Shown piece after piece: positions 46,179-53,750 of a DNA stretch of 64,000 nucleotides. The notes under the pieces are model-generated. The model searched no databases. It was not told the DNA's origin and worked only from the letters and a program-made list of their open reading frames with translations. The position numbers were made by a program, and so were the translations under genes. Position 1 is the stretch's first letter. Each line of letters opens with the position of its first letter. This DNA comes from Erysipelothrix tonsillarum DSM 14972 (lineage in GTDB: Bacteria > Bacillota_I > Bacilli_A > Erysipelotrichales > Erysipelotrichaceae): positions 238,860 through 302,859 of the forward strand of contig NZ_KB892380.1 of NCBI RefSeq assembly GCF_000373785.1. Direction: 5' to 3'.

Positions 46179-48020
46179 ATGTCGTATCAATCGTTATATC
46201 GAAAATATAGACCTGCACATCTTGATGAAGTTGTCGGGCAAGAACATGTAGTGAACGTACTTAAAAATTCTGTTACTAAAAACAAGATATCACACGCATA
46301 TCTTTTTTGTGGTCCACGTGGAACCGGTAAAACATCAATTGCGAAGTTGTTTGCCCGTGCGGTGAATTGTGAAAACCCAGATCAAGTAATTTGTGGGGTC
46401 TGCGATAACTGCAAGGCTGTCGCTGATGGAACACATCCTGATCTCATTGAGATTGATGCCGCAAGCAATAATGGGGTTGATGAAATCCGTGGTTTAATTG
46501 AAAAAGTAAAATACACACCAATTTTAGGGAAGTATAAAGTTTATATTATTGATGAGGTTCATATGTTGTCACAAGGTGCATTTAATGCGCTTTTAAAGAC
46601 GCTTGAGGAACCACCAAGTCATGTCGTATTCATACTGGCAACCACAGAAATTCATAAAGTGCTACCAACAATTATTTCCCGTTGTCAACGTTATGATTTC
46701 AATCGTATTGGCGAAAAAGATATTGCGAATCGACTTGATTACGTTCTTGAAAGTGAACATGTAGAAGCGGAAGCGGGAGTTTCCAATCTTATCGCAACGT
46801 TATCGGGTGGTGGGTTAAGAAATGCGCTAACCATCCTTGAACAAGCCATTGTACTTGCAGATGATCAGATTACAATTTCGCAGATTTATGATACAAATGG
46901 AATTATAACCGTTGAAGATAAAATAAATTTATTTAATAGTATTTTAAATCAAGATATGGAAGTTTTGGTAGATCAAATTACTCGTATGAATGAAAAGAGT
47001 GTAAATATTGATCGACTTATGATGGATTTAGTGAGTGGTCTAAAAGATTCCATTATTTATACCCATACGAAGTTAAGCAACCTAGTAAACGAAAATGAAA
47101 TCGAATTTATAAAATACTTAGATAACTCAATCCATGTAAATGAACGACTTGTTATAATTGAAACATTACTTGGATATGCGGATAAAATGAAGTTTTCTCA
47201 AAACCAAGCAACGTATTTTGAAGTTGCGATGGTTGATGTCTACAATTCTTTTAGTAATACTGTACATCAACCGAAAGTGATTTTAAATCAACCTAAAGAG
47301 AATACGGTGTCAGCAGAAGCAATATATCGAGCTGAGAACAATATGAAAGAGAATGCTAACAATTCAGCACTATTCGATAAAACCGAACCTATGAAAAAAA
47401 ATAAACCGGTTGAAACAAACGATGAAAAAATAAAACAAGAAGTAACTGACGATGTTCTTGAAGATACTGAAATCGATGAAATGGAAATCACAATAGAAAA
47501 AACAGTTTTAGAAGCAAATAATACACAAGCACCGGATGCCTTATTAGCAGTTGAGGATGTAGTCCAATATATGGTTTCTGCGGATAAAGCTATGCGAATT
47601 AAAGATGAAGCAGCCTATCAAAATATAGATCGTTATAAGATTGATCTTACGTGGGCAAGACCCAGTCGTCTAATAAGTGGTGGTAAACTTGTTCTAAGTA
47701 GTAGTTTCTTTGCGGTATTTGCACTTTCAAATGAGGCAGCTGTAAGAGAAGTTGCGGAACTACGCAATCAAGGAGAACTTTATCAGTTCTCAGAAGTACT
47801 GTTTGGAGAACAAAAACAAATATTAGCAATCACACAAAATATGTATACAGAAGCCGTTTCTAAATTTCTCCAAATGACTAAAGATGGTAATTTGCCAGAA
47901 CCTTTAGAACCAAAAGTTTATACGTTTGGGACAGAAACAAAAGAAGAAGAAACAAAAGATGAGAGTTTAGAAAAAGTAAAAGAACTTTTTGGAGAGATTG
48001 TTGAAATTGTTGAATCGTGA
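46179..48020 (+). CDS. dnaX: DNA polymerase III gamma/tau subunit
   Basis: DnaX is the motor of the clamp loader. The 613-residue protein has Walker A GPRGTGKTSIAKLFA near residue 45, a four-Cys zinc module (CENPDQVICGVCDNC, residues 64-78), Walker B VYIIDEVHMLS and SRC sensor motif IISRCQRYDF. The middle region (residues 370-450) is acidic and repetitive in composition, followed by a tau-type C-terminal domain (residues 460-613). A TGA-TATAAT extended -10 box lies about 20 bases upstream of the start. Confidence 0.96.
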   Translation: MSYQSLYRKYRPAHLDEVVGQEHVVNVLKNSVTKNKISHAYLFCGPRGTGKTSIAKLFARAVNCENPDQVICGVCDNCKAVADGTHPDLIEIDAASNNGVDEIRGLIEKVKYTPILGKYKVYIIDEVHMLSQGAFNALLKTLEEPPSHVVFILATTEIHKVLPTIISRCQRYDFNRIGEKDIANRLDYVLESEHVEAEAGVSNLIATLSGGGLRNALTILEQAIVLADDQITISQIYDTNGIITVEDKINLFNSILNQDMEVLVDQITRMNEKSVNIDRLMMDLVSGLKDSIIYTHTKLSNLVNENEIEFIKYLDNSIHVNERLVIIETLLGYADKMKFSQNQATYFEVAMVDVYNSFSNTVHQPKVILNQPKENTVSAEAIYRAENNMKENANNSALFDKTEPMKKNKPVETNDEKIKQEVTDDVLEDTEIDEMEITIEKTVLEANNTQAPDALLAVEDVVQYMVSADKAMRIKDEAAYQNIDRYKIDLTWARPSRLISGGKLVLSSSFFAVFALSNEAAVREVAELRNQGELYQFSEVLFGEQKQILAITQNMYTEAVSKFLQMTKDGNLPEPLEPKVYTFGTETKEEETKDESLEKVKELFGEIVEIVES

Positions 48021-48031
48021 GGTGGTTTTAA

Positions 48032-48622
48032 ATGTATCCTAAAAAACTCGAACAATTAATTGAATCCTTTATGATGCTACCGGGTGTTGGTCAGAAAACG
48101 GCGGAACGTTATGCGCTAAATATTTTAGAACATCATGTAGAAGACATTGAAAAGTTTTCCGAAGATCTTAGCGTCGCACGTAAAGAAATCAAACCCTGTA
48201 AGGTGTGTCATAATTTATCTGATGAGGAAGTGTGTCAAGTTTGTTTAGATCCATCTCGTGATCGGTCGATAATTTGTGTTGTTGCAACAGCAAAAGAAGC
48301 ATTTTCGATTGAAAAAATGAATGAGTATCACGGTGTATACCACGTCCTCGGAGGGTTAATATCCACACATAAGGGCGTTCTGCCAGAAAATCTTAATATC
48401 GCATCGTTAATTGACAGAATCGATGAAAATGTAAAAGAAGTAATTTTAGCTTTAAATGCAACAGTTGAGGGAGAAATGACTTCGCTTTATCTCGCTAAAA
48501 AATTGGAAGATAAAGTAGAAGTTTCACGTTTAGCATTTGGTTTACCTATTGGCGGTCATTTAGACTATGCTGATGATATGACATTAATGAAGGCTTTTGA
48601 AGGTCGTAGTAAAGTCAAATAG
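48032..48622 (+). CDS. recR: Recombination mediator protein RecR
   Basis: RecR forms a DNA clamp with RecO and RecF to load RecA. The 196-residue protein has the N-terminal helix-hairpin-helix (FMMLPGVGQKTAERYAL), the four-Cys zinc finger (CKVCHNLSDEEVCQVC, near residue 56), a TOPRIM domain with EYHGVYHVLGG, and the C-terminal ARLAxGLP-type motif (SRLAFGLPIGGHLDYAD). It begins 11 bases after dnaX; the yaaK gene usually found between them is absent. Confidence 0.95.
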   Translation: MYPKKLEQLIESFMMLPGVGQKTAERYALNILEHHVEDIEKFSEDLSVARKEIKPCKVCHNLSDEEVCQVCLDPSRDRSIICVVATAKEAFSIEKMNEYHGVYHVLGGLISTHKGVLPENLNIASLIDRIDENVKEVILALNATVEGEMTSLYLAKKLEDKVEVSRLAFGLPIGGHLDYADDMTLMKAFEGRSKVK

Positions 48623-48631
48623 GAGGTCCAT

Positions 48632-49510
48632 ATGAGCTCAATTGCATATATATCTGATGAAAAAATGATTGAATACCACCGTATCAATGGAAATCAAACA
48701 ATTAACTTCTGGAGACTGAGTGTTAAGGGTTTTGAACGCTTTGATGTCGGTGATTTACTTTTCTTTTTAGATAAACGGTTAATACATCCTAAAACGAAAG
48801 AAAAAGGGATCATCGGTTATGGAAGAGCAAAAAATATTCGGACCATGAGTGTAAAAAGAACTTGGGAACAATACGACCAAATGAATGGCTATACTTCCTA
48901 TGAAACGTTTGAAGAGGCAATACTGAATCTTACGAAAGACAACAGTCTACCAAGACAAATTCAAAGTATTGAACTCGAACAGGTTAAGTTTTTTGCAGCA
49001 CCGATTTATCTTAATGAAGTCGATTTTAAACTGACAAAGCGACTTGAATCATTTACTTATCTTGAAGAGGATCATTCGGATGTGTCACTAAAATTACTAG
49101 AAAAAGGGAAGCGAATTGGGATTGATGAGTGGTTTACAATTATTCATGACCATGCGTTAAGCGAAAAAGATATCGAAGAAGATATTCATCATCAGCGCAT
49201 CCGTGATGTCCTTTCAAAAATTCGATGTGAATGGACCAATATACAGGAAACAATGATTCAAACAAATGAGTTAATTTATAAAGTAGGGTCAATCGGTTAT
49301 ACATATCATGGGGCTAAACAAGCTTCAATCTATCTACCTTGCTCTTCGTTAAGAAATCAAATTTATGAATTGTTGGGTATTTCCTGGGTAATAAAAAAAG
49401 AACTTGAAGATATCAAGTTCTCATTCGTAATTTGTACTAAAAATCAAACGTCACCAGAACCGTATAAGGCACTTATTCATCGTATGAATTTAGAGCTCTT
49501 AGATATTTAG
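48632..49510 (+). CDS. Protein of unknown function, possible PUA/EVE-like N terminus
   Basis: I do not recognise this 292-residue protein. The first 110 residues (NFWRLSVKGFERFDVGDLLFFL, then KGIIGYGRAKNI) have a W-containing, GD-turn pattern reminiscent of PUA-like or EVE domains that bind modified bases, but this is only an impression. The middle holds charged helices (near residue 185, HHQRIRDVLSKIRCEW). The C-terminal part has the mixed character of an enclosed alpha/beta domain (YTYHGAKQASIYLPCSSLRN). It follows recR by 9 bases with an AGGAGG site, so it is probably in the dnaX-recR operon. Its last 38 bases overlap the converging CYTH gene. Confidence 0.7.
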   Translation: MSSIAYISDEKMIEYHRINGNQTINFWRLSVKGFERFDVGDLLFFLDKRLIHPKTKEKGIIGYGRAKNIRTMSVKRTWEQYDQMNGYTSYETFEEAILNLTKDNSLPRQIQSIELEQVKFFAAPIYLNEVDFKLTKRLESFTYLEEDHSDVSLKLLEKGKRIGIDEWFTIIHDHALSEKDIEEDIHHQRIRDVLSKIRCEWTNIQETMIQTNELIYKVGSIGYTYHGAKQASIYLPCSSLRNQIYELLGISWVIKKELEDIKFSFVICTKNQTSPEPYKALIHRMNLELLDI

Positions 49511-50018
49511 GCTGTGATGCTTTGTATTCAATATTCAGAGAGTTAAGCGTGTCCAAATAATGTGGGTACGCTTTTTCATTGGCGGCATGTAATTCATACT
49601 CAAGTTCAAAATCAAAGGAGTTCAAAAACTTGGTATAATCTAAACACCAGACGCCATAAAGGTCAGAATATTCATATCGAACAGTATTACTAAAGGCAAT
49701 AATTTCCATTGTTTTCATATCAATATTTCGTTCATTGAGAAAATGAATAATTCGATCATCATTGAGTGACTTGTCATTTAAGGTAACCTCGTATTCCAAT
49801 ACACCTTCTTCTTGTGGAACCTTTAATGTGAATTCATAGTTTTTTCCAATAGTGCGAATACGACACATGGATTGTTGGTTGAAAAGCGACCGTTGAGGTG
49901 TATCATAATAGGTATTCTCTTGATACTTAGGCTCTTCAAAAGGGAGTGAATCTAAAATTCGATTAAATTCATCCTGAGTAAGTTTTGTTTTATATTCAAT
50001 TTCGAGATGTTGTTTCAT
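49473..50018 (-). CDS. CYTH-domain phosphohydrolase-like protein (YjbK type)
   Basis: The 181-residue protein opens with the CYTH signature LEIEYKTKL (residues 4-12) and shows the alternating charged strands of the tunnel fold (CRIRTIGKNYEFTLK; LEYEVTL; FELEYELH). Members bind triphosphates with two metal ions; the Bacillus YjbK-type role is not settled. The start at 50018 fits the family N terminus; a longer reading would run through the nadK promoter. No clear ribosome binding site is visible, so the mRNA may be nearly leaderless. It is divergent from nadK. Confidence 0.82.
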   Translation of the reverse strand: MKQHLEIEYKTKLTQDEFNRILDSLPFEEPKYQENTYYDTPQRSLFNQQSMCRIRTIGKNYEFTLKVPQEEGVLEYEVTLNDKSLNDDRIIHFLNERNIDMKTMEIIAFSNTVRYEYSDLYGVWCLDYTKFLNSFDFELEYELHAANEKAYPHYLDTLNSLNIEYKASQPKYLRALNSYDE

Positions 50019-50060
50019 ACATATATGGTACAATAAGTTTAGATGAAAAGGAAGTGGGTT

Positions 50061-50843
50061 ATGAAACGTTTCACACTTGTTCAACGTGGTGATGCCGCGT
50101 CACAAGACATTTGTACGAAAATACGAGATGCTCTTGTAGAAAACAACTTTACATATGATATAGAAAATCCAGAGCTCGTTATTTGTGTTGGTGGTGATGG
50201 AACGCTTTTAAAAGCATTTCATGATTGGTTACATATTATCGATGATGTCGCTTTTGTAGGGATTCATTCAGGCACCCTAGGTTTCTCAACGGATTATACA
50301 AAAGACTGTGTCGACCAATTTATAAAAGATGTCATTCATAACGAACCAGTTATTGAAGAAAAGCGGATACTTGAAGCCCTTTGTATCAATGATACACGGG
50401 AAATGCATGTTTGTGCTTTGAATGAAATTCGAGTCGAAAATATTGTTAAAACTCAACCGTTAGACATATACATTGATGATTGTTTTTTCGAAACATTTAG
50501 AGGGAATGGGGTCTGTATTTCAGGTCAATATGGATCGACGGCCTATAACCGCTCTATCGGTGGTGCTGTTATTTTTCCAGGATTGGATTTATTACAGTTA
50601 ACAGAGATTTCAGGGATTCATCATCGTTATGCTCGAAGTTTGGATTCGCCATTAATTATGAAACCAGATTCCAAAATTATTTTGAAAAGTGATTCTTTTG
50701 ACCACGCACTTTTATGTTATGATCACTTACACAAACATTTAGATGGTATCCATGAGATAAGAATCTCTAGTTATCCTAAAGTAATGCGCTTTGCACGATT
50801 CAATGATATCCCACATATTCAACGCCTGAATGCGTTGTTTTAA
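50061..50843 (+). CDS. nadK: NAD kinase
   Basis: NadK phosphorylates NAD to NADP. The 260-residue protein has the signature GGDGT at residues 44-48 (VCVGGDGTLLKAF), an NE motif in ALNEIRVEN, and the STAYNRSIGG stretch that contacts NAD. The ATG at 50061 has GAAGTGGG upstream; an ATG 18 bases earlier has no site. A TGG-TACAAT extended -10 box at 50026-50034 lies in the 42-base gap shared with the divergent CYTH gene. Confidence 0.92.
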   Translation: MKRFTLVQRGDAASQDICTKIRDALVENNFTYDIENPELVICVGGDGTLLKAFHDWLHIIDDVAFVGIHSGTLGFSTDYTKDCVDQFIKDVIHNEPVIEEKRILEALCINDTREMHVCALNEIRVENIVKTQPLDIYIDDCFFETFRGNGVCISGQYGSTAYNRSIGGAVIFPGLDLLQLTEISGIHHRYARSLDSPLIMKPDSKIILKSDSFDHALLCYDHLHKHLDGIHEIRISSYPKVMRFARFNDIPHIQRLNALF

Positions 50844-50844
50844 A

Positions 50845-50875
50845 AAAAGTATGACGAGTTGTCATACTTTTTCTT
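50845..50875. terminator. Bidirectional terminator between nadK and rodA
   Basis: A perfect 12-bp stem (AAAAAGTATGAC / GTCATACTTTTT) with a 5-base loop separates the converging genes. Confidence 0.85.
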
Positions 50876-50928
50876 TTATTTAATATTATCCACACCAGAG
50901 TTGTGGTTGCGATATAAATTTAGTTTTT

Positions 50929-52140
50929 TCAATGTTTATGTAAATTCACTGTTTCGCTATACATATGAAGAGCAACGGCAATGGGTATCATGTAGGACAC
51001 CAGAGAAGAACCTCCATACGATATAAAAGGTAAGGTAATTCCTGTAATTGGAAGGATTCCAAGAATCATTCCAATATTCTGTAAATCTTGAAAGACAATC
51101 ATTCCAATGATGCCCATCATCATATAACGTTCCTTCGGAAGATTGCTCCGAAGAGTGTTGATAATTAATTTAATATCAAACGTAAATGAAAGAATAACTA
51201 CGAGCGATGCTCCGATAAAACCAAAGTTTTGGGAGATGACCGCAAAAATAAAGTCTGTTTGAGGCTCTGGAAATTGTGCAATAACTGACCCTAAAGGATG
51301 ACCTGTTAATCCAGCAGTACCAAGTGATAAAAGTGCTTGAAATAATTGGTATCCATATGTTTGTGGGTATTTCTCGTAGTCAAGCCAACCATAGAAGCGT
51401 GTCAGTCGGTAATGTGTTGCGCCCCCACCAAGAATTGTATTCAAGAGTTCTTGGTTATTGTAGTAGAGCCAGACAATACCAAGAAGAAGTCCCAAGGCTA
51501 ACCCAACAATTACGAAGAACCATTCTCTACGAACCCCAGATAAGAAAAACATCGTTGCGAGACTAACCAAAATAACGATTGGAACACCTGTATCAGGTTG
51601 TAGAAAGATAAGAATAAAGGGTGGAAGTACATACTTCAACATTTTAAAAATAAGCTCGAAATCACTTCTAAATGAATACTCTGTTTTTAATGAATTATGT
51701 TCGTGAATCGTATTCGCAGTTTTTATTACCAAGACAATTTTCATAAATTCACTTGGTTGGAATGATCCAATTCCGGGAATAGAATACCACGCATGGGTTC
51801 CGTTAATTTCGGGAGCGAAGCGTAGGTTAATTCCAAAGCGGGAAGTAAGAATCCGTGCTACGACGAGGCCGAGCAGACAAACCATAAGAATCCAATAGGC
51901 AATGTCGACGGCTGTAAAGATCCTATCAACGCCGATTTTTAGTAGAAAGGCGACAACTGCTAGCCCTACAAGAATCCAACTTACTTGTTTAATGACGAGA
52001 TTTATCCCGCCATCTTGATTCATAAGTGGTGCTGCAAGATGAATTGCAACTAGGCTAACGCCAAATAACGCAAAGAGCAAGACAATAAGTGTCACATCAA
52101 GCGTGAAGTGTCGTTTGCTTTCATTTATAAATTTGTTCAT
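50929..52140 (-). CDS. rodA: Rod-shape SEDS glycosyltransferase RodA
   Basis: SEDS proteins polymerise peptidoglycan; RodA works in elongation. The 403-residue protein has about ten hydrophobic segments, the FQPSEFMKIVLVI motif near residue 130 and the C-terminal family signature LPFISYGGSSLVSYM near residue 375. The large outside loop contains a YGWLDYEKYPQTYGYQLFQA stretch typical of RodA/FtsW. RodA is favoured over FtsW because no division genes adjoin and the wording of the loop is RodA-like, but this is not certain. It has a GGAGG ribosome binding site. Confidence 0.85.
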   Translation of the reverse strand: MNKFINESKRHFTLDVTLIVLLFALFGVSLVAIHLAAPLMNQDGGINLVIKQVSWILVGLAVVAFLLKIGVDRIFTAVDIAYWILMVCLLGLVVARILTSRFGINLRFAPEINGTHAWYSIPGIGSFQPSEFMKIVLVIKTANTIHEHNSLKTEYSFRSDFELIFKMLKYVLPPFILIFLQPDTGVPIVILVSLATMFFLSGVRREWFFVIVGLALGLLLGIVWLYYNNQELLNTILGGGATHYRLTRFYGWLDYEKYPQTYGYQLFQALLSLGTAGLTGHPLGSVIAQFPEPQTDFIFAVISQNFGFIGASLVVILSFTFDIKLIINTLRSNLPKERYMMMGIIGMIVFQDLQNIGMILGILPITGITLPFISYGGSSLVSYMIPIAVALHMYSETVNLHKH

Positions 52141-52205
52141 CGTGCCTCCTTTTGCGAATGAATGTAATAGTGTATAATAGAATGGAAAAGTTAGAGGTGC
52201 TCAAA

Positions 52206-53750
52206 ATGAATCGTCTTCAGACATATTATGAACAGTTACAACTCCCATTGAAATCATTATTCTTGGGTTGTTTCTTGATTACAATCGGTTCTATTATAGC
52301 AAACCCATATATCGTCATGATATTTAAATTTAACAGTCCACTATTCGTTACAGCATCGAAATTGTTGTTGTATGCTGGTGGTATCATTTTATCATATTTT
52401 CCACTGTATGTTTTTATTAAATTGTTAACGCATCGAAATGATGAAACCAATGTTGTGGTTACCGGATTCATTTCATATTTAGTGTTCTTAGTCGTGATGA
52501 CTTTATTGTCGCCAACGACATCACCAAAAGCAGCGTATTCAGACATTATAAACATTACAATTGGAAACGAATCATATGGTTTGTTTAAAACAGGGATTTT
52601 TGGCTTCTTAGCCGTATTAATGGTGGTACGATACTGTCATCGTAGCCACAAGGAAACCGCAGGGTTCTCACAACTCTCTTATTTAGATAAAGATACCGTG
52701 AAACTTGTGAATTCAATTATCGGTTCCGCAATTGTAGGTGCGATTTTCGCATATGTATGGCCTATGTTTGTAGATGGAATCTATAATGCATTAAAATTTA
52801 TTTCTTCGGACTCTCATAACCCAATGAGTTTATTTGCTTATGGTGGGTTAGAGCGTCTTTTAACACTTGGAAATATTCAAACAATGATGCATCAGGAAAT
52901 TTGGCTTGGTTCTTTAGGGGGATCTTGGATGAATATTGGGGGAGAAACCTTTGTGGGTGATGCCAATATTTGGACTGCACAGCTAAAAGAAGGTTTAAAT
53001 ATGATTAGTGGTGCCGGTCGTTATACGAGCGCTTATTACGTATTAAATCTATTTGCGATTCCAGGATATTTAGTCGCAGTATTCTCCACAATTTCAAATA
53101 AGAAAGTTCTTAAGAAAAACTTGTATTTATTTGTAATTGCAATTTTAACCTCAATGTTAGGTGGCATTATATTCCCAGTTGAAGTATTGATGCTTCTAAC
53201 CAGTCCAATTTTATATTTCTTCCACTTATTCATGACTGCATTCATTTATGCAATTTTAGTGGGATTCGGTGCAACAGTAGGTTTCTCATATTTGGGAACC
53301 GTAACCAGTGCCACACCAGGAAACTTAATTGATTTTATCGGACTTATGCGAAATACAGTAATGTTTAATAAAATTATGATTGTTCTACTTGTAGGAATTA
53401 TCACATTTATTATCTATTTTGCAATGACGCGATTCTACTATAGCAGAATGGCGATTGATGTTTTAAATATTGGAAGTAAGAAAGAACGCGTTAGTGACTT
53501 TATCGAACGTTTAGGCGGACTTGAAAATATTGAAGCAATTTCAAGTACACCAACACATATTCATGTAGCACTTCGTGATCGTGATGATCTGAATGTTTCA
53601 GGCTTACACCGTCAAGGTGTAACACGAATTATAGAAACACGACAAGGGTTTACATTATCCGTAGGTTCATCATCCTTTATGCTACAACGTGCTGTTAACC
53701 GTCTTCTTGATGCACTTCCAAAAGAAGATACGGAAGAAGAGGTAGCATGA
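52206..53750 (+). CDS. PTS EIIC-like membrane protein with degenerate EIIB domain
   Basis: The 514-residue protein has ten or so hydrophobic segments in the pattern of a glucose-family EIIC (residues 15-420). A C-terminal domain (about 428-505) aligns with EIIB: ERLGGLENIEAISST, then GVTRIIETRQGFTLSVG. In active EIIB the motif is C-I-T-R-L-R; here it reads T-P-T-H-I-H, so the phosphorylatable Cys (position about 448) and both Arg are lost. It cannot be phosphorylated in the normal way and may act as a facilitator, sensor or partner of another PTS protein. The ATG at 52206 is set by AGAGGTG. Its stop overlaps the mutS start. Confidence 0.82.
   Translation: MNRLQTYYEQLQLPLKSLFLGCFLITIGSIIANPYIVMIFKFNSPLFVTASKLLLYAGGIILSYFPLYVFIKLLTHRNDETNVVVTGFISYLVFLVVMTLLSPTTSPKAAYSDIINITIGNESYGLFKTGIFGFLAVLMVVRYCHRSHKETAGFSQLSYLDKDTVKLVNSIIGSAIVGAIFAYVWPMFVDGIYNALKFISSDSHNPMSLFAYGGLERLLTLGNIQTMMHQEIWLGSLGGSWMNIGGETFVGDANIWTAQLKEGLNMISGAGRYTSAYYVLNLFAIPGYLVAVFSTISNKKVLKKNLYLFVIAILTSMLGGIIFPVEVLMLLTSPILYFFHLFMTAFIYAILVGFGATVGFSYLGTVTSATPGNLIDFIGLMRNTVMFNKIMIVLLVGIITFIIYFAMTRFYYSRMAIDVLNIGSKKERVSDFIERLGGLENIEAISSTPTHIHVALRDRDDLNVSGLHRQGVTRIIETRQGFTLSVGSSSFMLQRAVNRLLDALPKEDTEEEVA

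Noticed and set aside
46310-46325. parS-like sequence TGGTCCACGTGGAACC in dnaX
   Set aside because: It differs from parS at both outer fixed positions and encodes the conserved Walker A residues GPRGTGKT, so coding constraint explains it.
51766-51778. Palindrome ATTCCGGGAAT within rodA as a Noc-binding site
   Set aside because: It is shorter than, and differs at the centre from, the known Noc site ATTTCCCGGGAAAT, and it is in coding sequence.
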